Shown here in pieces: positions 54,560 to 62,388 of a stretch of DNA of 64,000 bases. Both the position numbers and the translations under genes were made by a program. Under the pieces are notes generated by a model. The model was not told where the DNA came from, searched no databases, and saw only the letters and a program-made list of their open reading frames with translations. Numbering within the stretch: the first letter of the stretch is position 1; every line of letters starts with the position of its first letter. Source of the stretch: Candidatus Parabacteroides intestinigallinarum (lineage in GTDB: Bacteria; Bacteroidota; Bacteroidia; Bacteroidales; Tannerellaceae); the NCBI GenBank assembly GCA_019114945.1, contig DXEN01000017.1, positions 1 to 64,000 on the forward strand. Direction: 5' to 3'.

Positions 54560-55759
54560 TTAAAGAGTCCTTCCCGGGTAAGCCTCCAGCGCCTTCGCCA
54601 ATACGACCAGCGCTTTCGCCAGATCCTCCTTTTTCAAGACGTAGGCCATACGAACCTCGTCCTTGCCCAATCCCGGCGTGGTATAGAAACCCGAGGCGGG
54701 CGCCATCATGACGGTCTGCCCCTCGTACTCGAACTCATCCAGGCACCACGCGCAAAACTTATCCGCGTCGTCCACCGGGAGTCTCGCCACGGTATAGAAA
54801 GCACCCATCGGAATGGGGGAATAGCAACCCGGTATGCGGTTCAACCCATCGATCAGGAATTTACGACGCTCCACATACTCATTGTACACGGACAGCATAT
54901 AATCGTCCGGGGTATCCAAGGAGGCCTCGGCGATAATCTGACCGATCAGAGGCGGGCTCAAACGGGCCTGGCACCATTTCATCACGTTCTCTTTCACCAA
55001 GCGATTCTTAGTGATCAGGGCACCGATGCGGATACCGCACTCGCTATAACGCTTCGACACCGAGTCGACCAACACGACGTTATTCTCTATTCCCTCCAAA
55101 TGAAAGGCAGAGATATAAGGAGCCCCCGTGTAACAAAACTCGCGGTACACCTCGTCCGAGAACAGGAACAAGTCGTATTTCTTCACGATATCGCGTATCT
55201 GGTTCATCTCCTTCTGGGTATAAAGGTAGCCCGTCGGGTTATTGGGATTACAAATCAGGATCGCTTTCGTGCGAGGCGTTATCAGCGACTCGAACTTCTC
55301 CACCGACGGGAGCGCGAATCCCTCCTCGATGGTCGAGGGAATCGTCTTGATTACGGCACCGCTCGATATAGCGAAAGCCATATAGTTGGCATACGCGGGC
55401 TCCGGCACGATAATCTCGTCCCCCGGGTCGAGGCAGGCCAGGAACGAGAAGAACACCGCCTCCGAACCTCCCGTAGTGATAATGATATCATCCGCGTCAA
55501 CTAATATATTGAATTTCGCGTAGTATTTCACCAGCTTCTCGCGGAAACTACGGATACCCTCGCTGGGCGAATACTCCAACACCTTCCGGTCGATATGGCG
55601 CATCGCCTCCATCCCCACCTCGGGCGTGGGTAGGTCGGGCTGACCGATATTGAGATGATACACCTTAATTCCTCTCGCTTTCGCCTTGTTGGCCAGCGGG
55701 ACCAGCTTGCGGATGGGGGAAGCCGGCATGTCGATTCCCCGTTGTGATATGTTAGGCAT
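54560..55759 (-). CDS. PLP-dependent class I/II aminotransferase
   Basis: 399 residues. The fold-type I motifs are present: LNIGQPDLPTPE, TTGGSEAVFFSFLACLDPGDEI, CNPNNPTGYL, LFSDEVYREF and the PLP lysine in VDSVSKRYSECGIRIG, with Arg of the carboxylate site near DEVRMAYV. It most resembles aspartate or aromatic aminotransferases. The donor and acceptor cannot be fixed. It lies upstream of the LolC/E-type gene in the same direction. Confidence 0.9.
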   Translation of the reverse strand: MPNISQRGIDMPASPIRKLVPLANKAKARGIKVYHLNIGQPDLPTPEVGMEAMRHIDRKVLEYSPSEGIRSFREKLVKYYAKFNILVDADDIIITTGGSEAVFFSFLACLDPGDEIIVPEPAYANYMAFAISSGAVIKTIPSTIEEGFALPSVEKFESLITPRTKAILICNPNNPTGYLYTQKEMNQIRDIVKKYDLFLFSDEVYREFCYTGAPYISAFHLEGIENNVVLVDSVSKRYSECGIRIGALITKNRLVKENVMKWCQARLSPPLIGQIIAEASLDTPDDYMLSVYNEYVERRKFLIDGLNRIPGCYSPIPMGAFYTVARLPVDDADKFCAWCLDEFEYEGQTVMMAPASGFYTTPGLGKDEVRMAYVLKKEDLAKALVVLAKALEAYPGRTL

Positions 55760-55793
55760 TACTTAAATCTTGTTGTTCATTTTATTATGGGCG

Positions 55794-55801
55794 CGAAGAT
55801 A
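55794..55801 (-). promoter_or_regulatory. -7 box of the aminotransferase operon
   Basis: The minus strand reads TATCTTCG, the same sequence as in the rpmH promoter, 34 bases before the ATG. Confidence 0.4.
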
Positions 55802-55838
55802 ACAATAAAATAAAAAGGAAAGGGGCTGTATGGGAAAT

Positions 55839-56720
55839 TTAAATGCCGGGCCGCGGCGAGTCCTTGCTCGCGTGCATGGTCGATACGAAAGCATGCGGAT
55901 CGATCTTGGCCACCTCGTTCTTCAGCCGGGGCATATCCTTCCGCTCGGCAAGGGTGAAGATGATTTCCGTCTCGTGTCCCTCGTACATGCCTTTCCCGTG
56001 GATATAAGTTCCCCGCATCCCCATCTTGCCGACAATCAAGTCGTGCATCTCTTTCGTTTTCCGGGAAACGATAAACACGGCCCGGTTGGGATTCTCGCTC
56101 TGGAACATCTCCACGACTTTCCCGTAGACAAAAATCGCGAACCAGGAATACAACGGCACCGCCCAATCCTGGAATACGAGCAAGCCCAAGAGGACGATCG
56201 CCGAATCGAGCACGATGATCATATTGCTGACCTTCAAATTCGTGTCGTTCGCTATCACACGGGCCAACACGTCCGTACCCGCGCTCGTGCTTTGCGCATG
56301 GAAGATGCAAGTGACACCCATGCCCAGGATCGCCCCGCCATAAAACGCGGCGATAAAGGCGTCGTCTTCCACGAGCGGCTCGGTCAAGAAATAGGAAAGC
56401 GTATCCGTGAACACGGAGATCAGCAGGAAAGTGGCGATCGTCCTCGGCCCGGACGACAGCCCGATCTTCCGCATCGCCAAGATCATCAACGGGATGTTGA
56501 AGCACAGCGCCGTGATACCCATCGGGAAACCATCCGGCAAGAACGGGAATACTCCTTTCGTCACGTGGTGGATCACGATAGAGATACCATATACGCCTCC
56601 GGGCACGATTTTATAGGGCGCCAAAAAGAGCACGTAACTCAACGCTTGCAAGAACGAGCCTACCACGATCAGCGAGTAAGCCCGCAAGTTGGATGGAGCC
56701 AAAAGTCCGCGTGTTTTCAT
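55839..56720 (-). CDS. YitT-family membrane protein (DUF161/DUF2179)
   Basis: 293 residues with five or six membrane segments in the first 200 residues (SLIVVGSFLQALSYVLFLAPY, GGVYGISIVIHHVTKG, GMGVTCIFHAQSTSAGTDVLAR in separate parts) and a cytoplasmic DUF2179 domain (about 215-285; RAVFIVSRKTKEMHDLI; GTYIHGKGMYEGHETEIIF). Function of the family is unknown. Monocistronic by the look of its surroundings. Confidence 0.9.
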   Translation of the reverse strand: MKTRGLLAPSNLRAYSLIVVGSFLQALSYVLFLAPYKIVPGGVYGISIVIHHVTKGVFPFLPDGFPMGITALCFNIPLMILAMRKIGLSSGPRTIATFLLISVFTDTLSYFLTEPLVEDDAFIAAFYGGAILGMGVTCIFHAQSTSAGTDVLARVIANDTNLKVSNMIIVLDSAIVLLGLLVFQDWAVPLYSWFAIFVYGKVVEMFQSENPNRAVFIVSRKTKEMHDLIVGKMGMRGTYIHGKGMYEGHETEIIFTLAERKDMPRLKNEVAKIDPHAFVSTMHASKDSPRPGI

Positions 56721-57208
56721 GTCTCGAAAAAAATATGTATTAACGACCGCGAACTTACGTAAACTTCTTTAGAACGCAAGCGTCCCCCCTATAAAAAGTA
56801 ACGCCTCCCCCCAACAACACCGATGGCCGCCACACTCACGCGGGACGACCACCCTCATACCTAAATATCTTTCCCAAGATATCCAATACCTATTAAAACC
56901 TAAACAAAAAACTAAAAACAATGATATCGAATCTTTTTTCTTGACACCGCGAAGATAGGAATATGTTTTACAACATAGTTCCACAAAGCAGTTAATTTTC
57001 GCGAACAAGCGTCATTATTGACAATAGTCAAGACCATTCGAAATCATTTTGTAACACCTATCTCAAAATAGATACTTTTTTGATACAATCGAGGCAGTGT
57101 CACCGAACCTCCCGCATCCCGCCAACGCGAGTCCTAATCCTATTATATATACCTATCGCTTTCCGCTCATAGCTTTTGTGAACTTTTATCCGGGCAGTCC
57201 CACTAACT
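56721..57208. other. Intergenic region upstream of the YitT gene
   Basis: A minus-strand TAAGTTCG (complement of 56750-56757) may be the promoter -7 box of the YitT gene. A 79-codon open frame at 56769-57008 has no supporting features. A stem TATCT..AGATA followed by a T run lies near 57058-57082. I see nothing else. Confidence 0.35.
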
Positions 57209-57309
57209 CTATTCAGACACTCTGAATAGCCCTATTCAGACATCCTGAATAGCTCTATTCAGACACCCTGAACAGCTCTATTCAGACACCCTGAATAGCT
57301 CTATTCAAT
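57209..57309. repeat. Array of 23-bp palindromic units ending inside a gene
   Basis: Units start CTATTCAGA at 57209, 57232, 57255 and 57278 and a partial fifth at 57301, exactly 23 bases apart. Each unit is CTATTCAGA, about five bases, then the complement (TCTGAATAG or close), with only a few substitutions. The TGA stop of the nucleoside kinase gene (57305-57307, minus strand) is contained in the fifth unit. Confidence 0.92.
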
Positions 57310-58972
57310 ATTTAAAGCTCCCGCCACCCAGGAACTCACGCAACAAGGAGGTGCCGGGCAACTGTTCCGAGGGAATGTAATTGAAGTAACGCAGGAAACG
57401 GAGCAGGCGATAGGCCTCGGCGTTCGCCTCGCTATTCTCTTGCACGCAAGCGAGGATAGGCTCGGCGTATTTGCGCAAGGCGGCCAGCTCGTAAAGCATC
57501 GCGCTGTTGAACATCGAGTCGGCGTTCTCCTGGTAGGGAAAGACCCACTTATCCTCGCCCCGGCGCACGCTCGGCCAGCGGCGGATGGTCTCCTCCGCCG
57601 AGTAGCCGCGGAAACGATAATCGCGGATGATGCGGCGCAGCAGGCGGTTATCGGTCGTCGGGATCCAGTTGTGATTATCCAGCGAGATGGAAGTCAGCAC
57701 GGAGACGTACACCCGGTACTTGTAGGAATCGTCGATGAACTTCGTCAGCTCCGGGTTCAGGGCATGGATGCCTTCCATCACCAACACGGAATTATCGTGC
57801 ATCCGCAAGCGCCTCCCCTTGAAAACGCGCCGCCCGGTCTCGAAATCGAACGAGGGCAGCTCGATCTCCTCGCCGGACAAGAGGCGTTTCAAGTCCTCAT
57901 TGAAATAAGGCAGATCCAAGGCATATAGCGACTCGAAGTCGTAATCGCCCCGCTCGTCGAGCGGCGTATCCTCGCGATTCAGGAAGTAATCGTCGAGCGA
58001 GATACCCACCGGACGCAACAGGTTGGTGGCCAACTGTACCTCCAGGCGCTTGCGGAAGGTGGTCTTTCCCGACGAGGATGGGCCGGAGATGAGCACGATG
58101 CGGATGCCCCGCCGATAGCCGTCGGCGATCCGCTCGGCGATCTGCGCCACCTGCTTCTCCTGCATCGCCTCGGAGATCAGGATGGTGTCTTGCGAATGCC
58201 CCGCGGCGATCGCGTGGTTCAAGTCGCCCACGTTCTCCAGCCCCACCGTGCGCAGCAACGCCAGATGCTCCTTATAGGCGCCGAACATCTTGTCCTGCTT
58301 GATGACCGGGCGCAACGCCGTGGGGTCGTCCGGCCGGGGCACGCGCAGCAACACCCCATCCATGTAGGGCACCAGGTCGAACAACTGGACGTAGCCCGTC
58401 GAGGGCGTCAGGCAACCGTAGAAGAAATTGATATACCCATCCAACTCGTAGTAAGAGGTATAAGGCAGACCGGCGGTCTCGACCAGCCGCGCCTTATCCT
58501 CCAAGCCCAACTGGCGGAACAGGGTCAGCGCGTCCGCCGTCCGCGCCCGCCGGTGGATGAAAGGAAGGTTCGCGTCGATGAGTTCCCGCATCCGGGCCTT
58601 GATCTTGCTGATCGTATCCGCGTCGGGTCGCCTGCCGTCGCGAATCACGCAATAATAACCGTTCGACACCGGATGCTCCAGGTACAAGGTGGCCTCGGGC
58701 CAGATGTCGTGCGTCGCTTTCAGAAGGATATGGCAGAGCGAGCGGACGTAGGTGCGTTGCCCGGAAAGATGGGTATAATCCACGAACTCCACATCCTTCG
58801 ATTGCCAGCAGCGGTAGCCCAGCCCCTCCGTCTTGTTATTCACCTGCGCGTTCAACGGCCTGTACCGGAGCGGCGCGCCCACCGCCTGATAGATGTCCAA
58901 CAACGAGGAACCGATGGGCACCTCTTTATACACCTGATTATTCTTGCAATAAATAGTTATCGTCTCCAACAT
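57305..58972 (-). CDS. Nucleoside kinase: ThrRS-like TGS/SAD N-terminus fused to a uridine kinase/PRK domain
   Basis: 555 residues from ATG 58972 (MLETITIYCKNNQVYKEVP). A longer frame to 59131 runs into the divergent S41 gene, so it is rejected. Residues 1-60 resemble a TGS domain and about 65-210 the second additional domain of threonyl-tRNA synthetase. The phosphoribulokinase/uridine kinase domain has Walker A GPSSSGKTTF (about 296) and LVMEGIHALNP. It likely phosphorylates uridine or cytidine. The role of the tRNA-synthetase-like part is unknown. Confidence 0.88.
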   Translation of the reverse strand: MLETITIYCKNNQVYKEVPIGSSLLDIYQAVGAPLRYRPLNAQVNNKTEGLGYRCWQSKDVEFVDYTHLSGQRTYVRSLCHILLKATHDIWPEATLYLEHPVSNGYYCVIRDGRRPDADTISKIKARMRELIDANLPFIHRRARTADALTLFRQLGLEDKARLVETAGLPYTSYYELDGYINFFYGCLTPSTGYVQLFDLVPYMDGVLLRVPRPDDPTALRPVIKQDKMFGAYKEHLALLRTVGLENVGDLNHAIAAGHSQDTILISEAMQEKQVAQIAERIADGYRRGIRIVLISGPSSSGKTTFRKRLEVQLATNLLRPVGISLDDYFLNREDTPLDERGDYDFESLYALDLPYFNEDLKRLLSGEEIELPSFDFETGRRVFKGRRLRMHDNSVLVMEGIHALNPELTKFIDDSYKYRVYVSVLTSISLDNHNWIPTTDNRLLRRIIRDYRFRGYSAEETIRRWPSVRRGEDKWVFPYQENADSMFNSAMLYELAALRKYAEPILACVQENSEANAEAYRLLRFLRYFNYIPSEQLPGTSLLREFLGGGSFKY

Positions 58973-59036
58973 ACTATTCCAGTTATTATTTATAAATTCG
59001 CCCGCTAAAGATAAGAATATTAATCGACAGTATCCC

Positions 59037-60437
59037 ATGATGAAAGGTAGATTTTTAGTGGTCCTCGGCACGCTGATAATGGCGCTCCTCGCCTGCGAGA
59101 AAGAGGAGCTCCACACGCCGGCGACCGACAACGAGGTGAATCAATGGATCGAGCGAACCCTGCGCGACCATTACCTGTGGTATGACGATATGCCCGCCGA
59201 AGGCGCGGTGGACCGCGGATCCGCCCCCGAGGAATTCTTCCTCTCGCTCCTCTCCGACCAGGACGGGAAAGAGCAAGCGGAGGGGCATCACTACTTCTCC
59301 ACCCTGCAGCGAGCCGCCACCAAGTCCATCACCGACGAGAACGACTCCTATGGCTTCGACTTCGCGATCGGCACCCTGCAAGATAACGACGGGACCCATA
59401 AGATAGCCCTCGTGCTTTACGTGCTGAAAGACTCCCCCGCGGAAAGAGCCGGACTGAGACGAGGCGACTGGATCGTAGGGGTAAACGGCTCGTATGGCAC
59501 GCTACAAGATTACGATCAACTCCGGAGCGGCGGAAGCGCCACCTTCCAATTGGCCGAGTCGGTGGAAGGCTCCGCTACCTCGTTGCGGCTGGGCCGGGAG
59601 ATCGCGATCGAACCCTCCACCGTCGTGGAGGATATACCCATCCTGAAGGACTCGATCTACCAAGTAGGCACCCGGCGGGTGGGCTACCTGATGTATAATC
59701 ATTTCGAGCTCGGCCCGGACGAAAACGACCTCGACGACACACGCTACCAGCAACAGTTGGAGGAACTCTTCGCCCGGTTCAAGCAAGCGGGCGTGAACGA
59801 GTTCGTGCTCGACCTGCGCTACAACGGCGGGGGCAACGTGCTATGCGCCCAGGCGCTGGCCTCGTTCCTCGCCCCCGAGGCGGCATTGGGCGAGACCTTT
59901 TGTCTCATGGAATACAACGACAAGCACACGGACGAGAACAACGCCATGCCCCTGCTCCGCACGACAGAGATATTGGCGGGCAACCTCGACCTGGACCGTC
60001 TGTTCGTGCTGACGGGAAGCACGACCGCCTCGTCGTCGGAGTTGGTGATCAACACGCTAATCCCCTACCTCGGACGGCAGAACGTACGCCTGATCGGCAG
60101 GCAAACCTTCGGGAAAACGGTGGGCGCGACCGTTTACAACGAATCGGAGCGGTACGGATGGATCCTCTCGCCCATAACGTTCCGCATCTACAACCGGGAT
60201 CATGAGGCGGACTACGCCGATGGTTTCGCGCCGGATGTCAGCATCAACGAGTTCGCCTATCCGCTCGCCCCACTCGGCGACCCGCGAGACCCCTTATTGG
60301 GATACGCCCTCGCCGAGATAAGCGGCATCGCGTCCCCGGCGCTACGGGCCACCTCGCCCTCGTCCGGGCCGGATATCCGTTACGAGCCGCCCCGCTCGCT
60401 CCGGGACAACGTATTGGTAATACACGACAATAAATAA
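59037..60437 (+). CDS. S41-family peptidase, PDZ-containing lipoprotein
   Basis: 466 residues with a lipoprotein signal (lipobox MALLAC, Cys at about 20). An N-terminal helical region (about 30-100) is followed by a PDZ domain (VLKDSPAERAGLRRGDWIVGVNG, in parts) and the S41 core with FVLDLRYNGGGNV. Catalytic serine lies in TTASSSELV (Ser334) with Lys360 in RQTFGKTV. It is related to carboxyl-terminal proteases but lacks a C-terminal helical domain and instead ends in a proline/serine-rich tail. It is likely periplasmic or surface-exposed. It starts 64 bases from the divergent kinase gene. Confidence 0.9.
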   Translation: MMKGRFLVVLGTLIMALLACEKEELHTPATDNEVNQWIERTLRDHYLWYDDMPAEGAVDRGSAPEEFFLSLLSDQDGKEQAEGHHYFSTLQRAATKSITDENDSYGFDFAIGTLQDNDGTHKIALVLYVLKDSPAERAGLRRGDWIVGVNGSYGTLQDYDQLRSGGSATFQLAESVEGSATSLRLGREIAIEPSTVVEDIPILKDSIYQVGTRRVGYLMYNHFELGPDENDLDDTRYQQQLEELFARFKQAGVNEFVLDLRYNGGGNVLCAQALASFLAPEAALGETFCLMEYNDKHTDENNAMPLLRTTEILAGNLDLDRLFVLTGSTTASSSELVINTLIPYLGRQNVRLIGRQTFGKTVGATVYNESERYGWILSPITFRIYNRDHEADYADGFAPDVSINEFAYPLAPLGDPRDPLLGYALAEISGIASPALRATSPSSGPDIRYEPPRSLRDNVLVIHDNK

Positions 60438-60440
60438 CCT

Positions 60441-61451
60441 ATGGAAAGTATCAAAGAGCAATATTGGAGATATTCGCTGATCGCCATCATCATCGGCGTC
60501 AGCGTCATCCTGTTCTTCGAGGCGACCCCGTTCCTCGGGGGCATACTCGGAGCGTTCACCATCTACATCCTCCTGCGGAAACAGATGTTCTACCTGACCG
60601 AGCAGATGCGGATACGGCCGTCCATCGCCGCCTCGCTCCTGCTGGGCGAGACCATCCTATTCTTCTTGATTCCCATCTCCCTGGCCGTCTGGTTGATTAT
60701 CGACAAGATACAAGACATCAACCTCGACCCCACCCTGCTTCTGAACGCCGGGCAAGAGTTCGCCGACTTCATCCAGAAGCAGACCGGTTTCGACGTGTGG
60801 GAAAAAAGCAACATCCTCAAGGCGCTCTCCGTGCTACCGCAGATCGGACAGTTCCTGGTGAGCGGTATCAGCAGCTTCGCGATCAACGTGGTGGTGCTAA
60901 TCTTCATCCTCTATTTCATGTTGATAGGAGGGCGCGCTATGGAACGGTATATGTACACGCTGGTGCCCTTCGACGACCGTAACAAGGACGAGGTGCTCGG
61001 CGAGATCAACATGATCGTCAAGTCGAACGCCATCGGCATCCCGCTCCTGGCGCTCATCCAGGGCATCGTAGCGCTAATCGGCTACCTCATCTTCGGGGCG
61101 CCCGACCCGCTCCTGTTCGGCTTCCTCACCTGCCTCGCCACCATCATCCCCATCGTGGGGACCGCCTTGGTGTGGGTGCCCTTGGCCGCTTACATGGCAT
61201 TGGCGGGCGACTGGATACACGCGTTGGGATTGTTCGTGTACTCGCTGTTCATCCTGACGAACGTGGACAACCTGATCCGCTTCGTCCTGCAAAAGAAACT
61301 GGCGGACACGCATCCGCTCATCACGGTATTCGGTGTCGTCATCGGGCTCTCGGTGTTTGGCTTCATGGGTATCATCTTCGGTCCCCTGCTGCTCTCCCTG
61401 CTGCTCCTGTGCGTCGATATCTTCAAGAAAACCTATTTGGACAACAAATAA
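60441..61451 (+). CDS. AI-2E family transporter (YhhQ/TqsA-like permease)
   Basis: 336 residues with about seven membrane segments. Features are SLIAIIIGVSVILFFEATPFL, a soluble central part (about 80-150), GGISG-type SGISSFAINVVVLIFILYFM and GVVIGLSVFGFMGIIFGPLLL in the C-terminal third. Members move various small molecules or Na+ for H+. It begins 3 bases after the S41 lipoprotein stop, so it is co-translated. Confidence 0.9.
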   Translation: MESIKEQYWRYSLIAIIIGVSVILFFEATPFLGGILGAFTIYILLRKQMFYLTEQMRIRPSIAASLLLGETILFFLIPISLAVWLIIDKIQDINLDPTLLLNAGQEFADFIQKQTGFDVWEKSNILKALSVLPQIGQFLVSGISSFAINVVVLIFILYFMLIGGRAMERYMYTLVPFDDRNKDEVLGEINMIVKSNAIGIPLLALIQGIVALIGYLIFGAPDPLLFGFLTCLATIIPIVGTALVWVPLAAYMALAGDWIHALGLFVYSLFILTNVDNLIRFVLQKKLADTHPLITVFGVVIGLSVFGFMGIIFGPLLLSLLLLCVDIFKKTYLDNK

Positions 61452-61466
61452 TACCTAATATATAAT

Positions 61467-62327
61467 ATGTTCTCACGTAGAAAAAGCAATAACTGGCGCC
61501 CCATCAAGGGACAGCCGCTCACGGAACTGGACAAGAAAGTCCTTTATTTCCAAAACAAGGGGCACTTGGTGCCCACCCGCTCGCTTATCAAGACACCGGA
61601 GCAGATAGAGGGCATCCGGCGGAGCGGTGTCGTCAACACGGGCGTGTTGGACCTGGTCGCACAGGAAATCCACGAGGGAATGTCCACCGCCGCCATCGAC
61701 AAATTAGTATTCGAATACACGACGGACCACGGGGCGATTCCCGCCCCCCTGAATTACGAAGGTTTCCCGAAAAGCGTCTGTACCTCGATCAACGAGGTGG
61801 TCTGCCACGGCATCCCGAGCGAGAAAGAGATCTTGCGGGATGGCGACATCATCAACGTGGATGTTTCCACCATCTTGGACGGCTACTATTCCGACGCCTC
61901 GCGGATGTTCATGATCGGGAACGTGTCGCCCGCCAAGCGGAAACTGGTGGAGGTGACGAAAGAGTGCCTGGAGATTGGCATGAAAGCCGCCCGCCCGTTC
62001 GGGTTCGTAGGCGATATCGGGAACGCGATCCAGCATCACGCCGAGAAAAACGGCTTCTCCGTCGTGCGCGACTTGTGCGGGCATGGCGTAGGCTTGGAAT
62101 TCCACGAGGAACCGGAGGTATGCCACTTCGGGCGCAAAGGCACCGGCATGCTATTGGTACCGGGTATGGTGTTCACCATCGAGCCAATGATCAACATGGG
62201 CACCTGGCACGTCTTTATCGACGAGGAAGATGGCTGGACCGTCGTCACCGAGGACGAGAGACCTTCCGCCCAATGGGAGCATACTTTCCTGATGACGGAC
62301 AACGGCTTGGAGATCCTGACCTATTAA
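61467..62327 (+). CDS. map: Methionine aminopeptidase, type I
   Basis: 286 residues. An N-terminal extension of about 40 residues is followed by the pita-bread fold. Metal ligands are in INVDVSTILDGYYSDASR (two Asp), CGHGVG (His), FTIEPMI (Glu) and QWEHTF (Glu). It removes the initiator methionine from new proteins. The third gene of an operon with the S41 lipoprotein and AI-2E permease. Confidence 0.95.
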   Translation: MFSRRKSNNWRPIKGQPLTELDKKVLYFQNKGHLVPTRSLIKTPEQIEGIRRSGVVNTGVLDLVAQEIHEGMSTAAIDKLVFEYTTDHGAIPAPLNYEGFPKSVCTSINEVVCHGIPSEKEILRDGDIINVDVSTILDGYYSDASRMFMIGNVSPAKRKLVEVTKECLEIGMKAARPFGFVGDIGNAIQHHAEKNGFSVVRDLCGHGVGLEFHEEPEVCHFGRKGTGMLLVPGMVFTIEPMINMGTWHVFIDEEDGWTVVTEDERPSAQWEHTFLMTDNGLEILTY

Positions 62328-62340
62328 TGGAATCCTTAGT

Positions 62341-62384
62341 CTCTCGGTACGTACAGGGAGCAGGCACTCCGTACGTACCGGGAG
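62341..62384. terminator. Hairpin between map and the convergent TPR/PorW-like gene
   Basis: CTCTCGGTACGTAC and GTACGTACCGGGAG pair in 13 of 14 positions with a 16-base loop. It lies 14 bases after the map stop and 5 bases from the stop of the convergent gene. Confidence 0.7.
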
Positions 62385-62388
62385 TTGG

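Noticed and set aside
56769..57008. A 79-codon minus-strand frame in the YitT upstream region
   Set aside because: Cysteine- and tryptophan-rich chance sequence in an AT-rich gap; it overlaps the likely promoter.
58973..59131. 53-codon extension of the nucleoside kinase
   Set aside because: It runs into the divergent S41 lipoprotein gene; ATG 58972 fits the TGS-like start.
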